Assembly: GCF_032393985.1 (NCBI RefSeq)
Contig: NZ_CP135918.1
Span: 6,697,724-6,761,723, forward strand
DNA length: 64,000 nucleotides
Source of the DNA: Fischerella sp. JS2
GTDB taxonomy: Bacteria > Cyanobacteriota > Cyanobacteriia > Cyanobacteriales > Nostocaceae
Direction of reading: 5' to 3'
Below are positions 1-9,063 of this stretch, piece by piece (position 1 is the stretch's first letter; the number at the start of each line of letters is the position of its first letter). The position numbers and the translations under genes are program-made. Under the pieces are notes generated by a model. That model worked only from the letters and a program-made list of their open reading frames with translations, did no database searches and had not been told where the DNA came from.

Positions 1-537
1 GGTACAGTAAAAGTTTTGCTCAAATACAGTACGGGCTGAAGTGCAGTCAGATAAAATTGTCACGTGATAGCCTTTTTCGTGAGCAGATCTTCCAGTGGAA
101 TCAATACATATGGATGTTACTGCACCAGCTAGAACAATATTTGTGATTCCTCGCTGTTTGAGAATTTCATCAAGGTTGGTATTGATGAAGGCATTAAATC
201 CTCGTTTACCAGGTACTTCTAGAATTCTGTCTTGAAAAGGTTGTAAAACTTCAATCGTTTCTGAACCTGGAGTTCCCATCTGAAAAGCGTTTACTTCTTT
301 AATCGTTTTTAGAATACCAATCGGCTCGATTAATTCTTCATAGTTACGCGTAAAGAAGATAGGAGTCGTTATAATCAGTGCAGGCGTAGAAGTAAGATAC
401 TGAAGAAGATGAACAGTATTCGCTATCACGTTTGTCACCTTCGATGATTCCTCAATTACTCCATATAAAATTCCATTGGGTGAAAAATAATCATTTTGAT
501 ATCCAATTAAGATAAGTGCTGTATTTTGAGCTTCCAT
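1..537 (-). CDS. Isochorismatase-fold cysteine hydrolase-like protein (3' end cut by window)
   Basis: The reading frame starts at ATG 537-535 and runs off the left edge after 179 codons without a stop. It has the layout of the isochorismatase/nicotinamidase fold: an N-terminal strand (ALILIGYQNDYF), a lysine segment (VPGKRGFNAF) and the nucleophile region GAVTSICIDSTGRSA, in which Cys follows TSI. This superfamily hydrolyses amide or vinyl-ether bonds with an Asp-Lys-Cys triad. The usual catalytic Asp (the D in IDMQND-type motifs) is Gly here, while Lys and Cys remain. The substrate is unknown, and the Asp loss makes ordinary hydrolase activity uncertain. Fold assignment is firm; function is not. 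Confidence 0.75.
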   Translation of the reverse strand, partial: MEAQNTALILIGYQNDYFSPNGILYGVIEESSKVTNVIANTVHLLQYLTSTPALIITTPIFFTRNYEELIEPIGILKTIKEVNAFQMGTPGSETIEVLQPFQDRILEVPGKRGFNAFINTNLDEILKQRGITNIVLAGAVTSICIDSTGRSAHEKGYHVTILSDCTSARTVFEQNFYCT

Positions 538-1215
538 GTGTGTATCTGTTTGATGAATTTAAATTTGGGAAAATAAGTTCTTTTGCTGTCGTAGTGGTGA
601 ATAGCAATTAGTTTGACATGTTAATAACTACAGAGGGTTGTGATGCAGTTAATAATGCAACAGTAGTAGCCTCTGATGAATAAAATTTTACTAATCATCT
701 TTAATTACTTAAATCAGTAATTTCTTTGAAGTTAGCCTATCTTCCTTAAAAGTTTGTATGAAGATAAGCTAAATACATCTATAAACTGAATTGACTCATG
801 TATGAAAAGTCTATAGATAGGCAATACTTGTTAAGTAGTAGGGACGTCTATTACATCCCAAATTATTATTGAGGAAATTTTGTTAAGTTTGGCAACATTC
901 AAGACAACAGAGGATGAACTTACAAAAATTTAGAGTATAGAAATGCGATCGCATCTTCTGAAAGTAGGAATTCTGTCAAAATAATTTTCGTATGTGCAAC
1001 AGGACTAAATTCTTAATTACTTTGTGTACTCAACTGGCACTGTGGCTGCATGAAAGAGTTTATGACTTGATAGTTGTTTTTTGATTATTGTTTGTTATTG
1101 TTGACTACTAACTACTATATGGACGTACACCATAGAAGTTTCAATAGACGCCCGTAGGGCAACTTCTAGGGGAGTACGCGTCTACTAACTACAAAATTTA
1201 CACCTTATTGAAGTC
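538..1215. other. Intergenic region upstream of ftsW
   Basis: There is no convincing gene in these 678 bp. They hold one HIP1 octamer near 946, a TTGACTACTAACTACTA-type short repeat near 1100, and a palindromic stretch at about 1141-1191 with a CGCCCGTAGGGC core. That stretch weakly resembles the CCTACGGGAAGCC...GCGTCTAC repeats found elsewhere in the window. No clear promoter was recognised. Confidence 0.5.
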
Positions 1216-2409
1216 GTGAACCTACGCCGTTTTATTCCGTTATTTGATGAGTCTGTGTCTGAGTGGGCACTAGAGGCACGCCTGTTACGCTGGTTGACGT
1301 TGGTTTGGCTATTCGTAGGCTTAGTCATGCTGTTTTCTGCGTCTTATGCCGTTGCTGACGTTCGTCATGATGATGGGCTGTACTACTTTAAACGTCAACT
1401 TCTTTGGGTATTAGTTGCTTTAATACTCTTCAACATTGTTGTGAACTTACCCTTACGTAAGTTTCTGGGGATATCCCATTGGTTTATATTTCTGCTACTG
1501 GGGTTAATTTTCGTCACTATGATTCCAGGAGTGGGAAAGAATGAGCTTGGTGCAGCTCGTAGGTTAGTAGGGCCAGTTCCGATTCAGCCTTCAGAGTTAA
1601 TTAAACCCTTTTTGGTGCTGCAAAGTGCTAGAGTTTTTGGGCAATGGGAACAACTGAGTTGGCGTGTGCGTTTGACTTGGTTGGGTATTTTTTGTCTTGT
1701 GATTTTAGGGATTTTGGCACAGCCAAATTTAAGTACCGCCTCACTCTGCGGTATGACTATTTGGCTAATTGCCTTAGCAGCTGGATTACCTTACAAGTAT
1801 CTGGGAGGAACAGCTATTGGTGGAGTCCTGTTGGCTGTACTCAGTGTTAGCTTCCGAGAGTATCAACGTAAACGGGTGATGTCTTTCCTCAATCCTTGGG
1901 CTGATGCAACTGGGGATGGCTATCAGTTGGTGCAAAGTTTGCTAGCGGTGGGTTCCGGTAATACTTGGGGTGCTGGCTTTGGACTTTCTCAACAAAAACT
2001 ATTTTATTTACCAATTCAGGATACAGATTTTATTTTTTCTGTATTTGCGGAAGAATTTGGTTTTGTCGGTAGTGTTGTGTTGCTGGTAATGTTAGGTTTA
2101 TTCGCAACTTTAGGGTTAATAGTTGCCCTTAAGACAACTCATCCTACATATAGATTAATAGCGATCGGTGTAACAATTTTGATGGTAGGACAATCATTAC
2201 TCCACATTGGTGTTACCACAGGTGCTTTACCAACTACTGGTTTACCGTTACCGATGTTTAGTTATGGTGGTAATTCCATGATTGCCAGTTTAGTAGCAGC
2301 TGGATTATTGATTAGGGTAGCAAGAGAAAGCAGTGAAGCTGAGGTGATACCTTTACGAGGAGGACGGAGAAATAGGTCAGAAAGATTGACACAAAGAAAA
2401 AAGTTTTAA
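1216..2409 (+). CDS. ftsW: FtsW, septal peptidoglycan glycosyltransferase (SEDS family)
   Basis: This 397-residue polytopic membrane protein matches the FtsW/RodA/SpoVE (SEDS) family, which polymerises lipid II glycan strands at the division septum with a partner class B PBP. Visible family features are the segment PVPIQPSELIKPFLVL (about residue 120), the large loop GDGYQLVQSLLAVGSGNTWG, the block QDTDFIFSVFAEEFGFVG (about residue 275) and the C-terminal GGNSMIASLVAAGLL helix. The Gln/Asp-rich loop favours FtsW over RodA. The start is GTG at 1216. The C-terminus is basic (RGGRRNRSERLTQRKK), as expected for a cytoplasmic tail. The gene stands alone: upstream lies non-coding DNA and downstream a repeat-rich gap. 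Confidence 0.9.
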   Translation: MNLRRFIPLFDESVSEWALEARLLRWLTLVWLFVGLVMLFSASYAVADVRHDDGLYYFKRQLLWVLVALILFNIVVNLPLRKFLGISHWFIFLLLGLIFVTMIPGVGKNELGAARRLVGPVPIQPSELIKPFLVLQSARVFGQWEQLSWRVRLTWLGIFCLVILGILAQPNLSTASLCGMTIWLIALAAGLPYKYLGGTAIGGVLLAVLSVSFREYQRKRVMSFLNPWADATGDGYQLVQSLLAVGSGNTWGAGFGLSQQKLFYLPIQDTDFIFSVFAEEFGFVGSVVLLVMLGLFATLGLIVALKTTHPTYRLIAIGVTILMVGQSLLHIGVTTGALPTTGLPLPMFSYGGNSMIASLVAAGLLIRVARESSEAEVIPLRGGRRNRSERLTQRKKF

Positions 2410-2581
2410 TTAAGATCTGTCTTGAAGGCAGAAGGCACAGAGAGAGCAGAAGAAAAGGAAAAAGTATTTTCATGCGTGCTGGTGTACACAGTTATGAGAA
2501 GTGTTGGTCAATTCGTGAGGAGTTTAACACCTCGGCGTAAAACCTTTGATTTTGCGGCATAATCTCTGCAATAAATTGTAG

Positions 2582-2708
2582 GCTAATAGCTCAATTCGCA
2601 CTAACTCGCCTGCGATATGAATCGCAGGCTGATAGCGAAAGTGCTAAGCAAGGAGGTTCACTCCATTTTCATGGAATCGAGCTATTAGCCCAGAACTTGA
2701 GTTCTGGG
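2582..2708. repeat. Nested palindromic element in the ftsW downstream gap (2410-2900)
   Basis: Outer arms 2582-2597 and 2674-2689 form a 16-bp inverted repeat with one mismatch. Inside is a perfect 9-bp hairpin (2608-2616 with 2621-2629, loop ATGA) and a 5-bp hairpin TCCAT/ATGGA near 2662-2675. Directly after the outer arm is another perfect 9-bp hairpin (2689-2697 with 2700-2708). The rest of the 490-bp gap shows no gene. The element could be a MITE, a relic of an IS200/IS605-type end, or a structured RNA. Confidence 0.6.
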
Positions 2709-2900
2709 TGAAATTTGAGGCTTACTACAGACAAGGAAGACAGTGCTAACTTAGGGGATTCCAAGAGTTGTAGCACAAGCGCGTAGAGGATTTGTATCAA
2801 TAATTAATTTTGCGAAATGCTATTAGCCTGAATAATATTTATCGACCTTACGTTAAACAAACAAAACTGCTATCAAGCTATTTCTTAGCCTCGCTGAGCC

Positions 2901-3491
2901 ATGTCTAATTATTTATTATTACTGTTTATTTTTGTTAATTTCCTTTTTGGAATTCACCCTGCTTCTGCTCACAAAGTCAAAACAACAGTAGGTGTGGGTG
3001 CAACCTTACACATTGAACCAAATGATACTCCTCGTGCTGGAGAAGTAACAAGAGCGTGGTTTGCTCTCACACGTAAAGGTGGTAAGGTGATTCCGCTAGC
3101 ACAGTGTGATTGTCAATTGCTTATTTATGCTGAACCTCATGCCTCTGGAGAACCGCCACTGCTGGAACCAACCTTAAAATCAATCTCGGCAGAACGCTAC
3201 AAAGGAATACCTGGTGCTGATATTACTTTTCCCAGACCAGGTAGTTACCAACTGCTGTTGCGGGGAAAACCAACAGCAGGGTCAAAATTTAAACCATTTG
3301 AGTTAAACTATAGGGTTACTGTGGCAGTTGGAACAGCACAAACAGAATCAATTCCACAAGTTGTTAAAAATGTCAACCAAAATGTTACTGAAGAACCAAC
3401 TCAGGGAGTTCCTATTTGGGCGATCGCAGCTTTAGGTTTTTTTGGCATGGGCATGTTGCTATTTGTCGTGCGACGGGTGAATAAGGATTAG
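2901..3491 (+). CDS. Secreted/anchored hypothetical protein with C-terminal membrane helix
   Basis: This 196-residue protein has a signal peptide (cleavage likely after ASA near residue 23), an extracytoplasmic beta-rich domain and one C-terminal transmembrane helix (IWAIAALGFFGMGMLLFVV) followed by RRVNKD, so the domain should face the periplasm. The domain contains a CDC pair (AQCDCQLL, near residue 75) and the phrase TFPRPGSYQLLLRGKP, which resembles Ig-like or copper-binding/YtkA-like small domains. No metal-ligand set is clear. I do not recognise the family with confidence. Its neighbours (ftsW, galE) suggest no pathway. Confidence 0.6.
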   Translation: MSNYLLLLFIFVNFLFGIHPASAHKVKTTVGVGATLHIEPNDTPRAGEVTRAWFALTRKGGKVIPLAQCDCQLLIYAEPHASGEPPLLEPTLKSISAERYKGIPGADITFPRPGSYQLLLRGKPTAGSKFKPFELNYRVTVAVGTAQTESIPQVVKNVNQNVTEEPTQGVPIWAIAALGFFGMGMLLFVVRRVNKD

Positions 3492-3605
3492 TCAATTGTC
3501 AATTGTCGTTGGTTATTGGTCAAAAGTTACTATTTATTCTCCCCACACTTCCCACACTTCTCACACTCCGCACACTCTCCCTTCCCCTTTGCCCGCAATC
3601 CCCTA

Positions 3606-4604
3606 TTACTTATGTCGCTGTTGATGCCACTGCCAGGCGTGAGTAATAATTTCTTTGAGGGATGAATACCGTGGTTGCCAGTTTAAGATTGTTCGAGCTT
3701 TGTCGCTACTGCCAATCAAAGCAGGTGGATCACCAGGACGGCGATCGCATTCTACAACTTTAATATTACGACCTGTTATGGACTTAGCAGTCTCAATCAC
3801 TTCTTTGACTGAGAAACCATTGCCATTTCCTAAATTAAAAACTTCGCTGTCACCACCTCTTAACAAATATTCCAAGCCTAAAACATGAGCATCAGCTAAA
3901 TCAGTTACATGAATGTAGTCTCTAATACAAGTACCGTCGTCTGTGGGGTAATCCGTACCAAAAACAGAAATTGATTCGCGCTTACCTAAAGCTGTTTGTA
4001 GTACCAAGGGAATTAAATGGGTTTCTGGAATATGGTCTTCTCCCAACTTCCCATTAGGATCAGCGCCAGCAGCATTGAAATAGCGAAAAATGACTGATTT
4101 GAAACCATAGGCAGTATCAAAATCAGACAGAATCTTCTCCACCATCAACTTAGTAGCACCATAAGGATTGATGGGATTTTGGGGATGATTTTCGGGAATG
4201 GGTATGGTCTGGGGAACTCCATAAGTTGCACAAGTAGAAGAAAATACAAATTTATTTACAGAAGCTGCCAGCATCGCTTCTAGCAAGGTGAGGGTTCCGA
4301 CAACGTTATTGCGGTAGTATTTGGCAGGGTTAGTAACCGATTCGCCCACATAGGCATAAGCAGAAAAATGCATCACTGCCGCAATATCATGACTTTGAAA
4401 TAATTGATCCAACAAAACGCGATCGCTTGTATCACCGACTACAAGTTCTACTTGTAAAACTTTTTCTACCAAATCCCGATGTCCATACACCAGATTATCC
4501 AGAATTAACACTTCATAACCAGCCTGCAATAGAGCTAGTACGGCATGGGAGCCGATATATCCAGCCCCTCCCGTTACCAAAATGGTGGGCTTTCCAGGCG
4601 ACAT
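3606..4604 (-). CDS. galE: UDP-glucose 4-epimerase GalE
   Basis: This 332-residue extended short-chain dehydrogenase interconverts UDP-glucose and UDP-galactose using bound NAD. The N-terminal nucleotide-binding motif TGGAGYIGSH (about residue 11), the catalytic SSTCATYG serine/threonine segment and YGATK (Tyr-x-x-x-Lys, about residue 149) are all present. So are the FRYFNAAGADPNG substrate loop and the RRPGDPPALIGSS tail typical of GalE. Length is normal. galT (32183-33289) is on the same strand but 28 kb away, so the Leloir genes are not in one operon here. Epimerase products would feed exopolysaccharide and glycolipid synthesis. Confidence 0.93.
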   Translation of the reverse strand: MSPGKPTILVTGGAGYIGSHAVLALLQAGYEVLILDNLVYGHRDLVEKVLQVELVVGDTSDRVLLDQLFQSHDIAAVMHFSAYAYVGESVTNPAKYYRNNVVGTLTLLEAMLAASVNKFVFSSTCATYGVPQTIPIPENHPQNPINPYGATKLMVEKILSDFDTAYGFKSVIFRYFNAAGADPNGKLGEDHIPETHLIPLVLQTALGKRESISVFGTDYPTDDGTCIRDYIHVTDLADAHVLGLEYLLRGGDSEVFNLGNGNGFSVKEVIETAKSITGRNIKVVECDRRPGDPPALIGSSDKARTILNWQPRYSSLKEIITHAWQWHQQRHK

Positions 4605-4908
4605 AGTTCTTCCTTTTTCTGAGACAACTACTTAATTAAATTAATCTACTTAAACCCAATTACTGATCTGGAAAATTACAAAAACTGCGGTCAGTTGAAA
4701 AAAATTGCTCTAAAATCACTACGACGGTGGTCTTTGTGTGAGGGGGAGTCACCCCCTAGTGCGGAGATATATCTCTGCCCTTGGGAAGTGGCGTGCTGAG
4801 GGATTTTTCGGTCAAGTAACAGTGCGATATACTACTATTTGACGGTAAAATAACTCAAATGCCCAAAAATGCTAGGCTGACCGCACCAGAAGATTTGAGA
4901 GTTCACTT
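4605..4908. other. Divergent intergenic region between galE and the next gene
   Basis: These 304 bp separate galE (leftward) from the membrane protein (rightward) and must hold both promoters. A short GGGGG-AGTCA-CCCCC hairpin is visible near 4742-4755. No operator or riboswitch was recognised. Confidence 0.4.
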
Positions 4909-5559
4909 ATGTTTGTACTTCTAAGCCGGGTTCTTCTTTGGCTGCTTCTTTTAGCGGTTCTAGTCTCTTTGTTCCAGAGATTTTATCCGAAAGGAACTTT
5001 TGTAGGGCGATTATTTCTAGTGATTTTGGCTGCTGTTGTACTTCTGTCATTTGTTAACCCTACAGAACCAGCCATTGCTTCTTTGTGGAGAGTAGTATCC
5101 TTTCCACTCAAACCTTTAGGAGCATCAATTTTATTAATGATTTTTGCTGCCCAGAATTTAAAAGATGGTGGAATCGCAAAGCCTGGAGGATTATATGTCG
5201 CTTGGGCATTAACGATTTTGCTGCTGGCTAGTACGCCAGCAGTTGCCTATTTTTTAGTTCAGTCACCGATCGCCAAATTTGCTAATCCAGATCTGGCTTT
5301 AGGAACACCGACATCTGGAACATTGGTGGCATTTAAACAAAACTCCACTGTGGCGAACGTGTCAGATGTAGTGGATGATAGCATTCTTTCACACGCGCAA
5401 TTAAACTCGTATCTGTTGCAAACTCCAACTGAAGTTCGCAGACGTGGGTTGCAATTGGAAGATTTTGTACCCAATGCGGACACATTGGCGTTGACAACAA
5501 GAGTTTGGGAAAGTTATCTCAATCAAATTTACTTTTTCTTGCGTGGTGGTCAGCGATAA
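4909..5559 (+). CDS. Conserved-type membrane protein with 4 helices, function unknown
   Basis: This 216-residue protein has four predicted membrane segments in its first 125 residues, followed by a soluble tail of about 90 residues. The membrane part (RFYPKGTFVGRLF, then FVNPTEPAIASLWRVVSFPL) recalls the N-terminal membrane region of cyanobacterial YdcF/ElyC-like (DUF218) proteins. The DUF218 catalytic domain that would follow is absent; the tail is polar and ends ESYLNQIYFFLRGGQR. It may be a shortened relative or a different family. The start is ATG at 4909. The function is not known and I do not assign one. Confidence 0.55.
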   Translation: MFVLLSRVLLWLLLLAVLVSLFQRFYPKGTFVGRLFLVILAAVVLLSFVNPTEPAIASLWRVVSFPLKPLGASILLMIFAAQNLKDGGIAKPGGLYVAWALTILLLASTPAVAYFLVQSPIAKFANPDLALGTPTSGTLVAFKQNSTVANVSDVVDDSILSHAQLNSYLLQTPTEVRRRGLQLEDFVPNADTLALTTRVWESYLNQIYFFLRGGQR

Positions 5560-5717
5560 AGCAAATAAAACTGCAATTCAAGAGGCCACAATGCTACATT
5601 TGTAGCTGACTGGCCTTATTTAACAATAATTCAGTTATCAGGTATCAGTTATCAGTTTTCACTGATCTATCTCACCGATAGCCAGATTTTGACTGGCGTA
5701 TTCTACCATCACAATCG

Positions 5718-7484
5718 TTGCAAATTGCTGGAATGGCAAAAACACGACGCCTTGCTGTACTTGCTACTTACCTGCGTCCCCACTGGCGGGAAGCGACATT
5801 AGGTATTGTCGCTCTGTTAACTGTCAATGGACTAGGTGTTTACATTCCTTTGTTGATTCGCTCAGCAGTTGACAAACTCTCAGTCACATTTAGCTTAAAT
5901 CAGTTATCCAATTACGTAATACCAATTATCCTGCTGACTTCAGCGATGTGGTTTATTCGGATGGCGTCGCGCATCTGGATATTTGGTGTGGGACGTCAAG
6001 TAGAATTTGAACTCAAACAACGAATTTTTGAACACCTACTGAAGCTAGAGCCATCTTATTTTACTACCAACACTGCTGGTGACTTGATTAGTCGTGCCAC
6101 TAGTGATGTAGATAACGTCAGGCGATTATTGGGTTTTGCAGTATTGAGCCTGGCAAATACCGTGTTTGCTTATGTTTTAACATTACCAGTCATGCTCTCA
6201 ATTAGTGTAGACATGACACTGGCAGCGTTAGCAGTGTATCCTTTGATGTTTTATTTGGTGCATCTGTTTAGCGATCGCCTTCGTAATCAACAGTTAGCAG
6301 TGCAAAATCAACTCTCTGACATTAGCGATTTGATTCAAGAGGATATCAGTGGTATTGCCTTAATCAAAATCTACGCCCAAGAAGAAAACGAACGGCGTGC
6401 TTTCGCCCAAAAGAATCAGAATTTATTACAAGCTAACCTCAAACTAGCAAAAAGCCGCAATACACTGTTTCCCTTAGTTGGTGGATTAGCCAATATTAGC
6501 TCCCTTGTCATCATCTTGCTGGGAGCAACGCGCATCGCCTCTGGAACCCTTGATGTTGGTAGTTTTGTCGCGCTGCTGTTGTATGTAGAGCGTTTGGTTT
6601 TTCCCACTGCTTTGTTAGGATTCACCATCACCGCCTACCAACGGGGTGAAGTGAGTGTTGATCGCATTGAATCGATTTTGACTGTCACACCCAAAATTAA
6701 AGACGAATCAGATGTAATTCATTTACCAATAGAGCAAGTGCAAGGGAAATTGACAGCAAAAAACCTTTGTTATATTTATCCTGGTGCTTCCACTCGCGCT
6801 TTAGATAGAGTTAGCTTTAGTATCGCCCCAGGAGAGACTGTCGCAATTGTCGGGGCTATTGGTTCAGGGAAATCAACTTTAGCTAATGCTTTACCTCGTC
6901 TGTTGGATATTGACGAAGGACAGTTATTTTTAGATGGAGTAGATATTACTAAAATTGCCTTAGCAGACTTACGCAGTGCGATCGCCTACGTTCCTCAAGA
7001 TAGTTTTCTTTTCAGTACCACTGTCAAAAATAACATCCGCTATGGCGATCCCTTAGCAGAACAGCAAGAAGTAGAATTAGCTGCCAAAACTGCACAAATT
7101 CATCCAGAAATATTAAATTTTCCCCAGGAATACGAAACTATAGTTGGTGAACGTGGTATTACTCTTTCTGGCGGTCAACGACAACGTACAGCTTTAGCAA
7201 GGGCAATGCTAGTTGATGCCCCAGTTTTGATTTTAGATGATGCCCTCTCCAGTGTTGACAATCAAACAGCTACAGCAATCTTGAACAATCTTTCTGGTGG
7301 TACGAAACGTAAAACTGTGATTTTTATTACCCACCAACTTTCAGCCGCAGCTGTTGCTGATCGAATTTTTGTCATGGATAAAGGCAAAATTGTCCAAACA
7401 GGGACACAAGCAGAATTATTACAACAACCAGGTCTTTATAGAACTTTGTGGAGTCAACATCAAGTCGAGGAATTATTGCATTAG
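5718..7484 (+). CDS. ABC-type exporter, fused membrane and ATPase domains (MsbA/MDR type)
   Basis: This 588-residue half-transporter has a six-helix type IV exporter domain (about residues 15-320) and a nucleotide-binding domain. The latter contains Walker A GAIGSGKST (about residue 380), Q-loop YVPQDSFLF, signature LSGGQRQRTALARAML, Walker B VLILDDALSSVD and the H-loop ITHQ. The residue after the Walker B Asp is Asp, not the usual catalytic Glu. That is seen in the degenerate site of heterodimeric exporters, so it may need a partner encoded elsewhere. The start is TTG at 5718 or, equally plausibly, ATG at 5733. Substrate (lipid, drug or peptide) cannot be told. Confidence 0.85.
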   Translation: MQIAGMAKTRRLAVLATYLRPHWREATLGIVALLTVNGLGVYIPLLIRSAVDKLSVTFSLNQLSNYVIPIILLTSAMWFIRMASRIWIFGVGRQVEFELKQRIFEHLLKLEPSYFTTNTAGDLISRATSDVDNVRRLLGFAVLSLANTVFAYVLTLPVMLSISVDMTLAALAVYPLMFYLVHLFSDRLRNQQLAVQNQLSDISDLIQEDISGIALIKIYAQEENERRAFAQKNQNLLQANLKLAKSRNTLFPLVGGLANISSLVIILLGATRIASGTLDVGSFVALLLYVERLVFPTALLGFTITAYQRGEVSVDRIESILTVTPKIKDESDVIHLPIEQVQGKLTAKNLCYIYPGASTRALDRVSFSIAPGETVAIVGAIGSGKSTLANALPRLLDIDEGQLFLDGVDITKIALADLRSAIAYVPQDSFLFSTTVKNNIRYGDPLAEQQEVELAAKTAQIHPEILNFPQEYETIVGERGITLSGGQRQRTALARAMLVDAPVLILDDALSSVDNQTATAILNNLSGGTKRKTVIFITHQLSAAAVADRIFVMDKGKIVQTGTQAELLQQPGLYRTLWSQHQVEELLH

Positions 7485-7524
7485 GAGGGAACAGGGAAAA
7501 GGTATAGTCTCACAGCAGAAAAAT

Positions 7525-8700
7525 ATGTTTCCAAGCTGCTCACAAATGAAAAATCTATCTATGTCCACCCCTTCTATCCCCCGCAACGGTTCATTGAAAA
7601 TGATGCTTTCTCTAAATAAACTACTAAGATGGTTGATTTTGACGCTACTCTTTCCATTAGTTTTTCTCAATGGTTGGTTGGCTTTTAAATTGTTTCAATA
7701 TTTTCAACCAATAGTCACTATTCTAGTTTTGGCTACTTTGTTAGCATTTATTTTGGACTACCCTGTTGCAATTCTTGAGCAACGAGGAATGCAACGTAAA
7801 TATGCAGTTTTATTAGTTTTGATTTTAACGTTAGTAATTGTGATCAGCTTGGGTATTACTTTGTTACCCATTGCTCTACAACAATTAAATGAAATGACTA
7901 AAGCAGTTCCACAATGGATTGATACTACTGAACAAAAACTTCAATTTCTCAACAATTGGGCAGCAAGTCACAGATTAAATATTAATTTCAGTGAGATATT
8001 TACTCAGTCAATTAATAGTTTGCCTAATGAATTAGAACAAGCGGGAGATAAGCTATTTAGTATTATTAGAGATACTATTGATAGTGTTTCCGAAGCTTTA
8101 ATCACTATTGTATTAACAGTATATATGTTAATAGATGGTGAAAGGATTTGGAAAGGAATATTTACAAAAATACCTTTTGAATTATCTCAGCAGATACAGC
8201 AATCTCTTCAAAAGAATTTTCAGAACTTTCTGATTGGTCAGGTGATTTTAGCTTTAATGTTGGGAGTAACAGAAACTATCTTATTTTTAATCCTGAAACT
8301 GCGATTTGGTTTAGTATTTGGTTTGGGTGTGGGAATTTTGAGCTTAGTTCCTTTTGGTGATATTGTTAGTTATTTTATTATCGCTTTTATACTCGCAACC
8401 CACGACATTTGGTTAGCTATCAAAGTTTTAGTTCTATCCCTGATTCTTGATCAGTTAGTTGACCAAGCGATCGCACCCCGCATTTTAGGTAGTTTTACTG
8501 GTCTTAGACCCATCTGGGTGATCATCTCTTTACTAATCGGGACTTATGTTGGCGGATTATTAGGGTTACTGCTTGCTGTTCCTTTAGCTGGTTTTATCAA
8601 AGATGCGATCAATGGTTTTGCTGAGTTCCCTGGAAGTATTAGTTCTGTTGAGGATGAGAAGTTACCAGAGGTGTTAATCAATGAGTCTACTTTGCAGTAA
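7525..8700 (+). CDS. AI-2E family transporter (PerM/YdiK-type permease)
   Basis: The protein has eight or so hydrophobic helices with the family's central region (AVPQWIDTTEQKLQFLNNWA, about 100 residues after the core begins) and the C-terminal block IAPRILGSFTGLRPIWVIISLLIG. Members export AI-2, act as Na+/H+ antiporters or permeases, or have unknown roles; cyanobacterial members are not functionally defined. Several ATGs are in frame (7525, 7546, 7561, 7600, 7603). Homology to the family starts at about LLRWLILTLLFPL, so the 7600/7603 starts are quite possible. It lies 40 bp after the ABC exporter on the same strand and could be co-transcribed. Confidence 0.8.
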   Translation: MFPSCSQMKNLSMSTPSIPRNGSLKMMLSLNKLLRWLILTLLFPLVFLNGWLAFKLFQYFQPIVTILVLATLLAFILDYPVAILEQRGMQRKYAVLLVLILTLVIVISLGITLLPIALQQLNEMTKAVPQWIDTTEQKLQFLNNWAASHRLNINFSEIFTQSINSLPNELEQAGDKLFSIIRDTIDSVSEALITIVLTVYMLIDGERIWKGIFTKIPFELSQQIQQSLQKNFQNFLIGQVILALMLGVTETILFLILKLRFGLVFGLGVGILSLVPFGDIVSYFIIAFILATHDIWLAIKVLVLSLILDQLVDQAIAPRILGSFTGLRPIWVIISLLIGTYVGGLLGLLLAVPLAGFIKDAINGFAEFPGSISSVEDEKLPEVLINESTLQ

Positions 8701-8745
8701 TTTCAGCAAGGGATAAGAAAAAATAGGCGATCGCACACAAATACA

Positions 8746-9063
8746 TTATTCGTAGTGATAGCGACAAGTAAGAAAATCAATCTGAGTGTTTCCGACTCGA
8801 TAGACAAGCCGATGTTCTAAATCGATTCGCCGTGACCAAATCTCTGCATCCATATACTTCAATGGTTCTGGTTTTCCAATACCCTCAAAAGGATCTTGCA
8901 TGACAGCCGTTACCAAATCCAATATATTCGATCCTTTCTGAAAATCTTGCTTGAACCACCAAGCTAAATCTTCTTTGAATTTAGAACTAAAACCAGGACT
9001 ACGATTAACTACAACTGGCTTAATTTCCTCAGCTTCAGCTTTCTTTTTCTTCTTTTTGTTCAA
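8746..9063 (-). CDS. yoeB: YoeB/Txe-family mRNA interferase toxin
   Basis: This 105-residue ribosome-dependent endoribonuclease toxin has all three residues known to matter in Escherichia coli YoeB: Glu in KPEPLK, Arg in EHRLVY and the His near the C-terminus in CRYHYE. The N-terminus carries a lysine-rich lead (KKKKKK) before the conserved FSSKFKEDLAWW. Its start lies inside the 3' end of the antitoxin gene (29-bp overlap), so translation is coupled to yefM. The toxin looks intact, in contrast to the toxins at 52-53.6 kb. Confidence 0.9.
   Translation of the reverse strand: MNKKKKKKAEAEEIKPVVVNRSPGFSSKFKEDLAWWFKQDFQKGSNILDLVTAVMQDPFEGIGKPEPLKYMDAEIWSRRIDLEHRLVYRVGNTQIDFLTCRYHYE

Noticed and set aside
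4909-5559. Naming this gene ydcF/elyC
   Set aside because: Only the N-terminal membrane part resembles that family and the DUF218 domain is missing, so the name would imply a function that is not supported.
7354-7524. Longer N-terminus for the AI-2E family permease starting inside the ABC exporter gene
   Set aside because: The added residues are the exporter's end read in another frame and lack family similarity; starts at 7525 or later are more likely.
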